NCBI GenBank assembly: GCA_023101885.1
Contig: JALPQD010000089.1
Span: 6,585,779-6,649,778, forward strand
Direction: 5' to 3'
Length of the DNA stretch: 64,000 nucleotides
Source: Typhlomys cinereus
Lineage: Eukaryota; Chordata; Mammalia; Rodentia; Platacanthomyidae
Each line of letters starts with the position of its first letter. The first letter of the stretch is position 1. This document shows, piece by piece, positions 10,631 to 22,055 of this stretch. Made by a program: the position numbers and the translations under genes. The notes below the pieces were generated by a model. It searched no databases. It had not been told where the DNA came from and worked only from the letters and a program-made list of their open reading frames with translations.

Positions 10631-10944
10631 GGGGCTGGAGAGGTGGCTCAGGGGTTAAGCCTCTGCCTTGCAGGCGGAAGGTCCTGAGTTCGGATCCCAG
10701 ATCCCACGTATAGACGCCAGGTGGAAGCGGGGGCGGCCTGCGCTTCTGGTCCTGGTAGGGCGGAGCCTGTGAATCCCGGGGCAGAAGGAGGTGGAGGCGC
10801 CCATGGTGGTTCGCGAATTCGTCCGTGGTTCTACACATACACAGACACACACACACACACACAGATACACACACACAGACACGCGCGCACGCACATACAC
10901 ACGCACATGCGCACAGTTGAATAAATAATAATAAAAAAAAATTT
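10631..10944 (+). mobile_element. Young SINE-A copy with target duplication
   Basis: Full length, with the tRNA-like head, GC-rich body, mixed (CA)n tail (10847-10910) and terminal 'gaataaataataataa'. The 11-bp flanks 'aaaagccatgg' at 10615-10625 and 10945-10955 match perfectly. It is nearly identical to the copy at 2888, including the 'cgcgaattcgtccgtggttc' stretch absent from older copies, so the two define a young subfamily. Confidence 0.92.
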
Positions 10945-10955
10945 AAAAGCCATGG

Positions 10956-12832
10956 CCCCCCTTCTAGCCTCCCTCCCCCCACCAGCCTCTCCTGCCCGCT
11001 GCTCTGTCTCCACTTCTGTGAGGTGGTCTTCCCCACCCCCACCTGTGCGCGAGGCCACGGGGCGCTTGCACATCTCGGCGTGGGGCTCGTGCTATCTGTG
11101 GGTTGGCCCATGTTGTGGGAACAGGATTCCCTGGCTGCCTGAGACTGGTTACTGTCCCATCGCGTGAAATATGCACCATGTCATTTTTTAACTATTTGCT
11201 CATTAATCAGCACTTGGATTATCATTTTTTTTAAATAGGCAACAAATAATTTTGGAAGAACCGTGTCTGTGCGGGGCTGACCTCGGTATTTTGTAGCTGA
11301 CACCTGAGGAATCCACAGTACGGTTGAAGGGACGCTTTGCAAAGGGTTGGGGTTCATGGGGTTTGGAAATTGCCTGGAGAGGGTTTGGCTCATGACACTG
11401 ATACCTTTTGGGGTCTCCCCAGAACCTCATTCTGAGAAGTACTAACAGAGACCGGTCCCATGGTATCCCAGCTCCGTCCTAGTTGAGAGGGGGGGGCTGG
11501 CAGGCGGGTGGAAGGAAACGAGGAAAGGGTGGTGGGGGAAGCAGGGAAGAGGTGTGAGTTGGAGGGAACGGGGAGCAGAGTGGGAGGTGCGAGGGAGAGG
11601 TGAGATGGAGTAGAGAGAGAAAAAAACAGCATGCATTGTGTGGAAGAAAATGTCTCATCGGGCTAGAGTTGGTAATTACTGTCATCTGTGTGTGTTTCAG
11701 CCCATGAGAACCGAGTAATTAGGATGCCACGGGCCTCTGTGCTGCCCCCCTAGTCAGCAGGCAGTCACCAGAGGTGGCGGTTTGTGGGGCCGCCGGGGCA
11801 GGTTGTGACTTAGTCACAGCACAGAGCCCTCTGGGAACAGAAAGAAGGAGGCTCCTCGTGGGAACAGATCAAACAACCGTGCAAGTGTGCAGAAGGGTCT
11901 CAGGGGTGCTTGGGAGAGAGAGCCCAGGCAGTGGAAGCCCCCCTTCCATCCAAAAGAGAACGCCCACGAAAGACAGGAGGGTAAGGAAGGCTCCAACGCA
12001 GTGGAATCTGGAAGCCCAGAGGCGATGTGGTCTTCACTAGTTTGGCTGCAACACTAGACCACTGGTGGCCAAGAACCCAATTCTCAAATGACTCTGCCAT
12101 CTGGCAAAACCATCATTGATTTAGAGCCCATGTTACTGTCAAGTCTACTGCTCACTCCACTGAGAGACCATCCCGGTGCGACACTCTTCACAGGGGCCTG
12201 AGCCCCAGGCTGGAGCCTTCCAGATCCACATCAGCCCCTGGTTCTGTGTATTCACTCAAGACCCCTCCCTCATCACCATCTCAAAGTTGTATAAAGAAAG
12301 GAGAATTCGGTGTGTGAAGAGCTGGGGGAAATGAATGTTAACTGGGAAAGACGGAGGACAGAAATCAAGGCCGGCCACTATACAGCCAGCAGGCAGATGC
12401 TCGTGCTGTGGGGCCAAGTCAGGACGGCCGCGCCGCAGCTGGTTCCTCTGGGACTGGCAGCTGGCCGGTGTGTGCTGAGGATCCAGCAATGACCTGGAGG
12501 AGCATGGAGAAGAGGCCTGGGGAGCTGCCCGACATCTGAGCATGCTCTCCGGAGGTACACGAGCAGGCATCGAAGGTCAAAGTGCATCCCTGGATGCTTA
12601 GCGACTTCGTGCATTCACAGTGTGCGCAGATCAGTGACAGAGGTGTTAGCTATCTGGACCAGAGTTTCCCAAAATGGAGTCAAGACCTCCTGAGATGATT
12701 CGGTCCCGATCAGCCCCTCCCCCCATTTTGAGCCACTTGTTGGGCTTCAGTTACACTGTCCCAAGACCCCTGGGCACAGCTGTTGACAGAGGGCAACCCA
12801 GATGGGCACCTGGGATGCTCAGCCATGCAGCA
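10956..12832. other. Unique GC-rich sequence, no gene seen
   Basis: This holds a purine-rich stretch at 11470-11630 and a short AT-rich piece at 11660-11725 with two 'taatta' type cores. Small open frames occur on both strands without recognisable products. Confidence 0.45.
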
Positions 12833-13697
12833 ATGCAGGCACACATGCAGCAGTGCAGGCACACATGCAGCAAGCAGTGCAGGCACACATGCAGCAGGCA
12901 GGCACACGTGCAGCAGTGCAGGCACACATGCAGTAAGTAGTGCAGGCACACATGCAGTAAGTAGTGCAGGCACACATGCAGCAGGCAGGCACACAGCAGC
13001 AGGCAGGAACACATGCAGCAGGCAGGCCCACACAGCAGCAGGCAGGCAAACATGCAGTAAGTAGTGCAGGCACACATGCAGAGCAGTGCAGGCAACACGT
13101 GCACAGTGCCGGCACCATGCAGCAGGCAGGCACACATAGCAGTAAGTAGTGCAGGCACACATGCAGCAGTGCAGGCACACATGCAGCAGGCAGGCACACA
13201 TGCAGTAAGTAGTGCAGGCACACATGCAGTAAGTAGTGCAGGCACACGTGCAGCAGGCAGGCACACATGCAGCAGTGCAGGCACACGTGCAGCAGGCAGG
13301 CATACATGCAGCAGTGAAGGCACACATGCAGCAGGCAGGCACACATGCAGTAAGTAGTACAGGCACACATGCAGTAAGTAGTGCAGGCACACATGCAGCA
13401 GGCAGGCACACGTGCAGCAGTGCAGGCACACGTGCAGCAGTGCAGGCACACATGCAGTAAGTAGTGCAGGCACACATGCAGTAAGTAGTGCAGGCACACA
13501 TGCAGCAGTGCAGACACACATGCAGTAAGTAGTGCAGGCACACATGCAGTAAGTAGTGCAGGCACACATGCAGTAAGTAGTGCAGGCACACGTGCAGCAG
13601 GCAGGCACACGTGCAGCAGTGCAGGCACACATGCAGCAGTGCAGGCACACGTGCAGCAGTGCAGGCACACATGCAGCAGTGCAGGCACACATGCAGC
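12833..13697. repeat. Minisatellite (VNTR) of 16-24 bp units
   Basis: About forty copies by eye of 'gcaggcacacatgcagcagt' (20 bp) mixed with a 24-bp variant that adds 'aagta', and with shorter 16-bp forms. Variant types alternate in blocks, as expected from unequal crossing over. All three minus-strand frames stay open for over 300 codons because the units lack stops. The Cys-rich translations are artefacts. Confidence 0.95.
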
Positions 13698-14580
13698 GAG
13701 CTGGGACCAAGCTCTCTGGACTTGCCTCGAGCGCAATGGCTGGCGGGAGCTGCTAGCCAACCGCAGCTGGTTCCTCTGAAGCCCCAGGCTCAGATGGGTC
13801 CCAGTGCGTGGTACCGGGTCCCGGGTCCAGTGGTTTCCCAGAGAGACTCAGTAACTTAGCCCAGACCACAAACTTTATAGGTAAACTTTAGGTAGCAAAA
13901 GCCCGGAGACCAGAAAGGGGAGACCGTCCTCCAGCCTGCTGGATAGGTCACATCTGTGTGACCGAAGTCGACCTCAGTCTCAGCCTGCTGTGACCTGCTG
14001 GGCCACATTACTTTGTTTTTGATCCCATCTTTTCTGGCTCCCTATCTATGCTTCCCTCTGTAACACCCCCCCCAAGGTCTCGCCCAGGCTTAGCTTTCTA
14101 GGGAGTTAAGTCAGGATAAAATACGGCCCTCAACTCCTAAGACCCCCAGCGCAGACACAGAAGCTGCCTGTCTTTGGTGATACAGTCCGAGAGCACAGGC
14201 TTCTCAAAATCTGTGACGATACAGTTGCTGCACTTCACAGCCAGATGGGTTCTAGCATCATCAGCGGCATCGCATACCTCATTATGCCAGTGTGCTAGGG
14301 GTTCCGTCATGAAGGGTCCCCTCGACATGCAAGCAGAAGTCTGTATCCCTATTCAGATGCGATCTTTGCAACTATCATTAAGCTGACTTGTGGGCTCTGT
14401 CAGATGCAATGTGAACTGTGACCTTATGAGGTTTACGTCTCTGTTCGCAGCCAAAGCTCCCAAGGAGGGAGGAGGGAAGATTCATCACTGGAAAAGTGGA
14501 TGATTTCTAACGTTGGTTCTTCCTGCTCAAATGTGGCAGGAGAATGGACTGAAGCAAGCTACATCAATATTAGCGTGTAG
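13698..14580. other. Unique sequence, no gene seen
   Basis: No repeat recognised. Confidence 0.5.
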
Positions 14581-14790
14581 GGGCTGGGGAGAGGCTCAGG
14601 GTTAAAGCGTTTGCCTCGCAAGCAAGAGGACCTGAGTTCAGATCCCCAGATGTCAGGCACATACGGTGGTGGCCTGGAAGGTGGAGCCTGGGAGACCCCA
14701 GCACAAACCAATAAGGAAATAGAACAATCCAGCATGATGGCCAATGTCATCCTTGGGTCTCCACGGACACACACATTCATGTGCTTCCTT

Positions 14791-14823
<33 letters not shown>
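14581..14823 (+). mobile_element. SINE-A copy, plus strand
   Basis: The head 'gggctggggagaggctcagg', the B-box-like 'gagttcagatcc' and a (CA)n tail at 14790-14822 are clear. The possible short flanking duplication 'attagc' is too weak to rely on. Confidence 0.85.
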
Positions 14824-14825
<2 letters not shown>

Positions 14826-15392
14826 TTAGCAGACAAATAAGTCAGTTGATAGAGAAGGACTAGAAGCTCTTCCCCTCTTAGGCTTACATGCGGCATGCTC
14901 AAGAAAAGTGCAAGCGATTCAAACATGGGAGAAAGAGAAAAATGGATGCTGTGTGAATATCTTGTAGAGGGCTACGCTCTGGGTGGCCAGTGCTTCCTGG
15001 TTTTTGCCATCGTCTCACGAGCCCCTCCCGTTCTTGGAGTGCTTTCTCTTTCTTCACACACCACCTTGTTTCCTGGCTCCACCACGTGTCCCTCCTCTAA
15101 CGCTCTGCAATAGGCCCTCCAACCCTGAGTGTCCTGCAGGAACAGAAACGATATTGGAAGGCGTTGCGAGGCAAGAAGGACCAGGGGACATCAAGTGCAA
15201 AGTGCTCAGCACCGCGTTATCACTTCTGTTGTCGTGGAAACCGCCGACTTGCCATGTATCGTGACACCAGCATCTCTCACGTCCGTCGGAAAGGAAAGCC
15301 TTGGAGATGCGTGCGCCGTGTCCCATAAGACTACGGTCTTAGGGGGCAGAGGGAGGAAGGTCAGGGGTCCAAGGTCATCCGCAGCTACACAA
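14824..15392. other. Unique sequence, no gene seen
   Basis: Short open frames overlap on both strands and are not recognised. Confidence 0.5.
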
Positions 15393-15742
15393 TGAGTTAC
15401 TCTTACCTGTTGCTGAGAGAGAGCACTCAAAGTCAAGCAGCTTAAGGCAGAAGGGAGATTTGTTTAGCCTACGGTTCCAGAGGGGAGATACAGTCTTCCA
15501 TGGTGGGGGCAGCATGGCTGGCTCGCCAAAGCAGGAGACAGGCTACATCACACCCATCCGAGAGGCTGAGAGCTGCAGACTGCTTGCTGCAAAGGCAGGC
15601 TCCTCCTGGAGGCAGGGTGGGACTCACCCACCCCAAGGCCCACCCCTGTGACCACCTTCCTCCAGCAAGGCTCCACCTTTTCAAGGTGCCAAGACCTTGC
15701 GAGACACATGAGACTGTGGGAGACACATTTCAAACCATGACA
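15393..15742 (-). mobile_element. MT-like MaLR solo LTR, minus strand
   Basis: The ends are TG...CA. Read on the minus strand it opens 'tgtcatggtttgaaatgtgt' and closes near 'cagcaacaggtaagagtaac', as in the copies at 23621, 35728 and 55650. MT-like LTRs belong to the non-autonomous ERVL-MaLR group. There is no internal region or convincing target duplication. Confidence 0.85.
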
Positions 15743-15784
15743 CTGGGGGTTTCTAAGACTTTGTCTTAGAAAACCCCAAACAGG

Positions 15785-15868
15785 TGGGACTACGGCTCAG
15801 TGGACCAGCACTTTGTCTAGCACGGCCGGGGTCCCAGGTCCAATCGCTGGCACCTCAGAAATAATAAC
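15785..15868 (+). mobile_element. ID-like SINE fragment
   Basis: 'gactacggctcagtggacca' followed by 'ctagcacggccggggtccca' and 'ccaatcgctggcacc' follows the tRNA-Ala-derived ID element order. Confidence 0.6.
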
Positions 15869-15869
15869 T

Positions 15870-16140
15870 TCTTAAAGACCGCAGCCTTGTCTTGGCTACT
15901 TGACTGGTGGCAGCGCTGCCGACACTTTGCCAAAACAGCCTGCCAGGCCATCGCTCCCGGGTTTATGAAATGACAGTTTCTGCTATTAATCACCAACCTC
16001 CTCTCACCCACAGAAGCTTCCCAGGTCAAAGGCGGCCGAGTAAAAAATGTTGGCAGGCTGTGGGTCCATTTGAACGAGGAGAAAATTCCAGTAGCTCATC
16101 AGGCATCCCTCCTTCAGCTTGCTGAAGTCAACATGTAAAC
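15870..16140. promoter_or_regulatory. Candidate conserved non-coding element
   Basis: Unique, non-repetitive block with 'gaaatgacagtttctgctat' and 'tattaatcacc' near 15970-15993 and an NF1-like 'ttggcaggctgtgggtcca' near 16049-16067. Composition and motifs only. Confidence 0.3.
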
Positions 16141-16284
16141 ACAGAGGCGCGGGCCCAGATGAACACCACCTGTTCTCCATTCACAGGCAACGGTTCCGCA
16201 GCCCTGCAGCTCCCTCCACACCCAGGACCCCCTAAGACACAGTCTTTGGTGGGAGAGTGGGCCTGATCCCAGTCCCAGCCATCA

Positions 16285-16330
16285 CCGTGGAAGGTGTTAA
16301 TTATGGCTTTGATCACAGAGAAACATCTGC
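16285..16330. promoter_or_regulatory. Possible TCF/LEF plus homeodomain site pair
   Basis: 'ttaatta' at 16297-16303 lies four bases before 'ctttgatc' at 16307-16314, the consensus TCF/LEF core. The surrounding sequence is unique. Such pairs occur by chance, so function is unproven. Confidence 0.25.
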
Positions 16331-16595
16331 AGTCTTCAGCTGGGGGGGGGAGGGGTGGCAATTCGCAGCTCAGCCGGTGGGGGAGGGGGCGTGGACAGGA
16401 AACTGCTTTGAAAGATAACCCAGGCCCAGGTAGGCTCCCTCTCAGGAGACAGCCCTCATGTCTGCTGCCCCTTGGCATGCAGATGGGCTCTGAGGCAGGA
16501 TGCCCCTTGCTGGCCACTTCCTACTGATGATACACTCCAAAGAAGAGTCACATCTGCTGGGTTGATAGAATGACACCCTAGGGGGTCTTACTGAG

Positions 16596-16655
16596 AGAAA
16601 GAGACGGAGGGAGACAGAGAGAGACAGAGAGACGACGGAGAGAGAGAGATGTCTT
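16596..16655. repeat. GA-rich microsatellite
   Basis: Imperfect (GA)n/(GAGACA)n on the plus strand. Confidence 0.8.
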
Positions 16656-17439
16656 TAGGTCAGCTTGAACTAACCTCTCTAACTCACATCAGCCTCCGCT
16701 GCTCTTTCTTGTTCACAGGGACCGGGCTTTTACTGCCCTTGAGCTAGTACAAAGGAACAGTTCTGCTTCCAGAAACACAGGCTCCTGCGTCTCTCAGGGC
16801 AGCCCTAGCCAGAATCCTGAATTGGGGGCCAGAAGAAAATTCCCTCCAAGAGAATTCCCTGAAAGACTCCCCCGTCACAAAACGTCCCTTGGGTGACAAT
16901 TGCCAACTTGGTCCTATCATCTGCCACCCTCACCACCCACCAGGCAGCTGGGCTTCCAAACTATCTTTGACTGCCTCCTGGGGTTCAGTCCTTAACTCTT
17001 CCCTCCCCAGTGGGATTGTACGTGTTCAACTAGCCGTACCTGCTCACACATGCGCTCTAAGACCTCGAGGGGACAGAACAGGATGTAGGAGACACTGAAA
17101 GCTTGTAGGAAAGCCTGAGTCATGAGCTCCACGGTGACTGGTCCTGTCGGAAGCGATTGCTGGAAGCAGGTAGAAATGAGTCGGCAAGGCAAGAGTTGGA
17201 TACTAGCAGCCTGGCCAAATGATGTCCCTCAGACAGAGATAGCTTCCTTCTTCTTCCGAAAGGAACCGCACACCATCCACCCCTGGCTGCCTCACCGCAG
17301 CCCCCAGAAGGCGGAGCCCAGGTTGTGCGGTGAGGGCCTTCAGGGGTTAATCCGCAGCTGGGCCCCTCAAAACCAGCAGCTCGAAAGCACAGCCATCGAG
17401 CCCCAGCCTGGGCTCATTTGTAGGCTTGGCAGCGCCTTT
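16656..17439. other. Unique sequence, no gene seen
   Basis: A 132-codon frame (17122-17520) is not recognisable. Confidence 0.5.
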
Positions 17440-17615
17440 GTACCAAATAAACAACGGAACAAAGAGACCATGATTTTGATGGGTTTAAAATGGGAGCAGA
17501 TTGATTTACCCCGTGTTTGATGCCTGCAAAAAACCATATCCTTTGGGCTTCTGAGCACTCCGTTCCTGTCTCCTGGGGCAAATTGACTTTTAAATGAATG
17601 CAGCCACAAGCCCCA
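17440..17615. promoter_or_regulatory. Candidate conserved non-coding element
   Basis: Unique block with forkhead-type 'aataaacaac' and SOX-type 'gaacaaag' cores side by side (17446-17464), then 'gcagattgattta' and 'cttttaaatgaatgc'. Motif density only. Confidence 0.3.
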
Positions 17616-18329
17616 ACCGGGATGGAGGCTGAAGAGTGTCCCCCTCCCGCCTGAGCCCCACTGGGGCTTCTGAAACAGACTTATCCGTGCTGATTTCCAG
17701 CCCCTAAATCCAGGTTCTGCCCAGCAAGTGAGGAAAGCTGGAAGCCCCAGGGGCGCAGAGTCCCAGCCGGGGTCCTTGGCTCCCGCCCCTGGAGGAAGGC
17801 TCTGGAGCCAAAGCAGCCGAGCTGAAAGTCCAAGGCAGCCATGTTGGATAAGGTGGGCTCTGCACGTTGAGAATAGCAGACACCCAGGGAAAACATCTGC
17901 ACAGTGTGTCTCATTGCACAGATTTGGCTTTTGAGTTAAGTGAATGTGTTCTATGCTCCGGCCTCGCTAGTGGTGGTGTGAGAGGAATTCAACTTCACGT
18001 CAATTCAACTTCACTTCGTTCTGTGACACCTAATGCTGAACCTCGCTTCTTTCTGGATGGTTTCGCTAATCCCTGTTCTGCCTCCTTCCTTGACCTCCCT
18101 GGTAGGACTGACTGTGGGACACAGCATGTGGTGTCCAGTGGGAAGAAGGTGGACCCCTATCCCTCCCCCCCCAGCAAAAGAAAACGAAATGAAGCTTTAT
18201 CCAGCCCCGTGGCAAGTCCAGCAACAGAATCCATCACTACCGGCCAATTGATGGGAACAAAGCAAAGGTGAAACCTATGGCAGAAGGTCAGCCCCGCCGA
18301 CGGATGACGTGGCCGTCAAAAGCCTGCAG
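17616..18329. other. Unique sequence, no gene seen
   Basis: A short direct repeat 'caattcaacttca' lies near 17987-18015. Nothing else is recognised. Confidence 0.5.
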
Positions 18330-18401
18330 AATGGGCCAGCTCAGTGGTAAGGTATCTGCTTACAACCTGGTGACCTGAGTTCAGTCTTGGTGGCCCACAT
18401 G
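18330..18401 (+). mobile_element. B2-type SINE head
   Basis: 'gggccagctcagtggtaagg' followed by 'gacctgagttcagtcttggt' is a tRNA-like head cut off where the next element's (TG)n begins. Confidence 0.6.
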
Positions 18402-18452
<51 letters not shown>

Positions 18453-18712
18453 TGTGTGTGCATGTGCGTGTGTGTGCGCGTGTGTGTGCTCGCGAGTGCT
18501 GTGTATTTGTACCAGAGAGTACATGCCTATGAAGACCCAAGGGTGACTTTGAGAATCGTCCTTGCTCCACCTTCTTATTGCTTTGTTCTGGACTTTCCCA
18601 GGCTCTGCCTTCCAGGGCTGGAAGTTAATGTGGGATCGAGGTTCTGAACCCAGGTCCTTTTGCTTGCGAGGGAAAACCTTTGACCCTTGATCTGTCTCCC
18701 TGGCCCCCAATC
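18402..18712 (-). mobile_element. SINE-A copy, minus strand
   Basis: A long (TG)n tail (18402-18488) with CG variants is followed by the antisense body ('gaagacccaagggtgacttt') and the complement of the head ('tctgtctccctggccccc'). It abuts a plus-strand B2 head, so the two tails meet at the microsatellite. Confidence 0.85.
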
Positions 18713-19085
18713 AACAAATGTTTAAATGGAGCAAACTCTATGAATGGACACTTTCCTGAAGAAGAACTGTGGGTGGTAAATTGTGAAGAAAAAACAATGC
18801 TTACTTAGCACCCTCCTAGGAATATACAGATTGCATTCACTATGAGATCTGGGTCCCCTGAGAGATGGCCGAGTTTAAACCAGAAGCGACAGTCCTAAGT
18901 GCAGGGTGAGAAGAGTCCCCTCATGCGTGGGTGCCCTCCACACCGGATGCCAGGCGCTTCGGGAAGTAATTTGTCGGGTTTATTAAAAAGGAAAACACCT
19001 CAGCCTTAGGACCGAGCCATTTCACGCTCAGAGAAGTGGCAACGATGCTGATCCCAAGGGTTGGACGTGAGCTCACGAAGCTCTG
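18713..19085. other. Unique sequence, no gene seen
   Basis: No supported feature. Confidence 0.45.
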
Positions 19086-19285
19086 TCTGCAGGCCTGGCT
19101 ACACGCTCAGCAGGGAGAGGTGCCTGGTGGCCTGAGCTTGATCGCTGGGGCTCACATGGTAGGAGGAGAGAACCAACGTCAGAAAGTTGTCCTCTGACCT
19201 CGACATGAACTCCGTGATACATGTATACCTTCTCTCTCTGTCTGATTCTTTCTCATCCCTCTCTGCCTTTCTCTTAAATAATTTC
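19086..19285 (+). mobile_element. B2-like SINE, plus strand
   Basis: A head at 19095-19160 precedes 'gtcagaaagttgtcctctga' and a (CT)-rich tail, the layout of rodent B2-class elements. Confidence 0.7.
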
Positions 19286-19299
19286 TGATCTTTTTTTTT

Positions 19300-19560
19300 A
19301 AAACTGCCACTGTAATATTCCCAGTGCACCCAAACATCGCTCCACATTGAGATGGATAAAGCACACACTATGGCACATCCATACAATGGAGCACTATGCA
19401 GCGATGAAAAAGACACAGGCTGCGAGCACTGGCAGCAAGGACAGATCTTAGGGGGAAGTACTAGGAGAAACCCAGTTCCTCGACATACTATCCAGAACAG
19501 GTAAAGCTACTGAGGACAGAGATCCACTCGACAGCTGCACGTGGGAGCCAAGAAGAACTT
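19300..19560 (+). mobile_element. L1 3' end relic
   Basis: 'caatggagcactatgcagcg' followed by 'atgaaaaagacacaggctgc' matches the region just past L1 ORF2, known for 'tactactcagccatgaaaaa'. Heavily mutated. Confidence 0.55.
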
Positions 19561-19699
19561 GTGGCAAGGGGAGTGAGGAGGGAACTTTGGGAGGCCACGG
19601 AGATGCTCAGTGGGTCTGGGAGGCGGGAGCACTGCACGTGGAGCACTGAGCAAGGCCCGGAGTCCTCAACATGCTCGCTGCTTCAGCGAGCCCGACTCC

Positions 19700-19960
19700 A
19701 AAACTTTTCAAGTACTATCGTCACCACGCTCAGGGCCTTTTCTAACAAAAGTTTATTGTGAGCGTGAACGGAAGGAGCACTATTTGTTCCGATCCCCTCT
19801 GATTAATACATGACTAAATACCATATTGTGTATACAGAGCTATAAATACCGACGGCGCTCACTCGCGGCGCGCTGTGCCTGACTAGCCTCCGCTTCTATA
19901 ATAGTCCCCGGGACGGAACAAAGGTGAGAAAAGTGGCGGTTATGATGACTTGCATTCTGC
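19700..19960 (+). promoter_or_regulatory. Candidate TATA promoter with first-exon-like splice donor
   Basis: 'tataaata' at 19841-19848 is followed within 30 bases by CpG-rich 'cactcgcggcgcgctgtgcc', a plausible start region. An 'aag|gtgaga' splice-donor consensus sits at 19921-19929. No start codon or coding frame connects them, and no repeat covers the block. This could be a non-coding RNA promoter, a conserved element or chance. Confidence 0.25.
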
Positions 19961-20069
19961 GTGTCACATGTTCCTCTGGCTGCAGCCACGGGAGGTGGGC
20001 GGGGCCAGAGCCGGCGCTGCTCCTGATTAGAAGTGTCGGGTCCACACTGAGGACCGGGTGCAGGATTGG

Positions 20070-20262
20070 CTCTGCAGGTGCCGGGTTGCCACACACGCCT
20101 CAGGCCCTGGGTTCTATCCCTGGAACCACAGACAGGTGGAAGGAGAAAACCAACTCTGCAAAGTCATCATCTGATGCCTCCGTGGGCACACTGTACCACC
20201 TGTGACCCCTCCACATGCCAATCGCACACACATCCATCATACCCACACGCACAATAGTAAAT
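20070..20262 (+). mobile_element. B2-like SINE, plus strand
   Basis: 'gccctgggttctatccctgg' (B box), then 'ggtggaaggagaaaaccaac' and 'catcatctgatgcctccgtg', then a C/A-rich tail. Confidence 0.7.
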
Positions 20263-21148
20263 TGCATACTAAATCTTTCAAACTTTAAACGAAACAAAGG
20301 ACTCTGCCGAGGTCCGTGGCAAGCCCTACGCTTGAATTGGTGTTTTTCTTGCAGACAGTACCGCGTGGTTTCCTTCACCTTTCTCCTAAGGCAACGGCCG
20401 TGAAAGGCAGGCAGGTGGCTGAGACCCATCAAAGCTCAGCAGAAGAGAAAAATCGATGCGCAGGAAGAAAGTGAATTTACAGACCTGGGGTCTATTTTCA
20501 GTGCTTCTAGAAATTTTAAAAGGCCTGAAAATAAATCTGAAAAGCCCTCCTACGCCTTGGCGCTGGGAGCCTCGGGGGGGGGGGCAGACCCAGGGCAGCC
20601 CAGCCACCCTCCAGGAGCCCAGAGGCGGCCAGCGCCCTTCAGAGATCACCCCACGGAGGCTGCCCTCACCAGAGAGGAGCCCGGAGCCCAGGTCAACTGG
20701 GAGAGGAGGGGCGCGATGGGCGACACCCCTCTGGGCAGCAGTAAGACCAGAGAAGAGGATGCACCGAGGGGACCCCACAGTTCTCAGGCTTCAGTGAAAG
20801 CCACACACCCCCTTTGGTCCCAGCAGCCATTTTGGTGGCTACCTCTCTGATGTTGGCTTCACCTTGATCCTCCCCAGTGGGTGACCCCCGCGCTCCCAGG
20901 CTTCTAGTGAGTCCTCAGTCCTGCTACTGTCATAACCTTCCTGGCGGCTCAGCACCCACCTGACACAGCTCTGTCTGGCCCTTAGCCATCCAGACCAGTT
21001 AAGGACCTTAAGAGGGAAATACACACGGGGGCCTCCACCCAAGCATCCCCACAAGAACTCACTGCGGAATCAGAGAATGGTCCCTACCTTGGGTGCTCAA
21101 GCTTCGCTCATACTATCATCACCTCTGCCTGCCAGCACATGAGAAAGA
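20263..21148. other. Unique GC-rich sequence, no gene seen
   Basis: A run of eleven or more G at about 20574 could form a quadruplex. Opposed open frames of 97-130 codons at 20386-20850 are unrecognised. Confidence 0.45.
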
Positions 21149-21266
21149 GGTGGATAGAGAGGAAAGGAGAGACAGAGAAGGAGGGAAAGAGAGAGAGAAA
21201 GGGAGAGGGGGAAGGAGAAGAGAGACAGGGAGAGAGAGAGAGAGAGAAAGAGAGAGAAGAGAGAAG
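21149..21266. repeat. GA-rich purine microsatellite
   Basis: Imperfect (GA)n/(GGGA)n on the plus strand. Confidence 0.85.
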
Positions 21267-21503
21267 GCAGGAAATTACCTCCTAAACAGTGGGATCTATC
21301 TTGTTCCGTTGGCAACTCTTAGGCACATGAACATGTGGACTGTGAAGCATCATGGGAAATTGTCTCTAGTTGGGTCCCACAGGACTCTATCATAAGAGGA
21401 AAGAGGCAAGAAAGGAGTAGGAGGGTAGACAGCTGGACAGCAGCCAACTGACCCTCTGGGATTGGTCCACTGAAGGGGGCTCATAGAGCAGCCTGGGGCT
21501 GTG

Positions 21504-21507
<4 letters not shown>

Positions 21508-21559
<52 letters not shown>
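21508..21559. repeat. (GT)n microsatellite
   Basis: An uninterrupted run of about 26 GT dinucleotides. Confidence 0.95.
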
Positions 21560-21561
<2 letters not shown>

Positions 21562-21937
21562 GATAATTAGCATCATCTTTCTGTACAGAAAGCCAAGCAC
21601 TGAACATTTAACCTAAGCACGCTGCAAGTCCTTCAGCCTTGACCACTTCTTGCTTGGCTTCGAGCCACAGATTTGGGCCCAAGACGTCACCTGCCCAGGG
21701 ACAGCAGATGTCCACGTCTGTGTTGTGATTGGTCCTATACATTCCCCTGCCTTGGCCGGAGCTCCGTTCTTCTGAGCTAACTGTGTGTAAGGGACAGCAG
21801 AGCGTGACTTCCTGACCTTCTCCTGAGGTGTGCAGGGGACCCCCATCTTGCCACACAGAGCAGGCAGAAAGACCACCAGCTCCATGGAGCCTGCATCATG
21901 CATGACCGCTGCCTGCTGAGTCCACCAAGTTAAGACA
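21560..21937. other. Unique sequence, no gene seen
   Basis: No supported feature. Confidence 0.45.
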
Positions 21938-22055
21938 GTGCTGTCTCGGGGGAAAGGTGCTGTCTCAGGGGACAGGTGCTGTCTCAGGGAACAGGCGTTA
22001 TCTCAGGGGACAGGTGCTGCCTTGGGGGAGAGGCAGCTGCCTTGGGGGACAGGCG
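21938..22055. repeat. 19-bp unit minisatellite
   Basis: Six or so copies of 'ggtgctgtctcaggggaca' with substitutions. The later units change to 'gctgccttgggg'. Confidence 0.85.

Noticed and set aside
12833..13697. CRISPR-like array
   Set aside because: Units are contiguous with no unique spacers, and the context is mammalian.
12710..13760. Three overlapping 313-326 codon Cys-rich frames on the minus strand
   Set aside because: All three frames are open because the minisatellite unit has no stop on that strand. Identical composition in every frame shows a repeat artefact.
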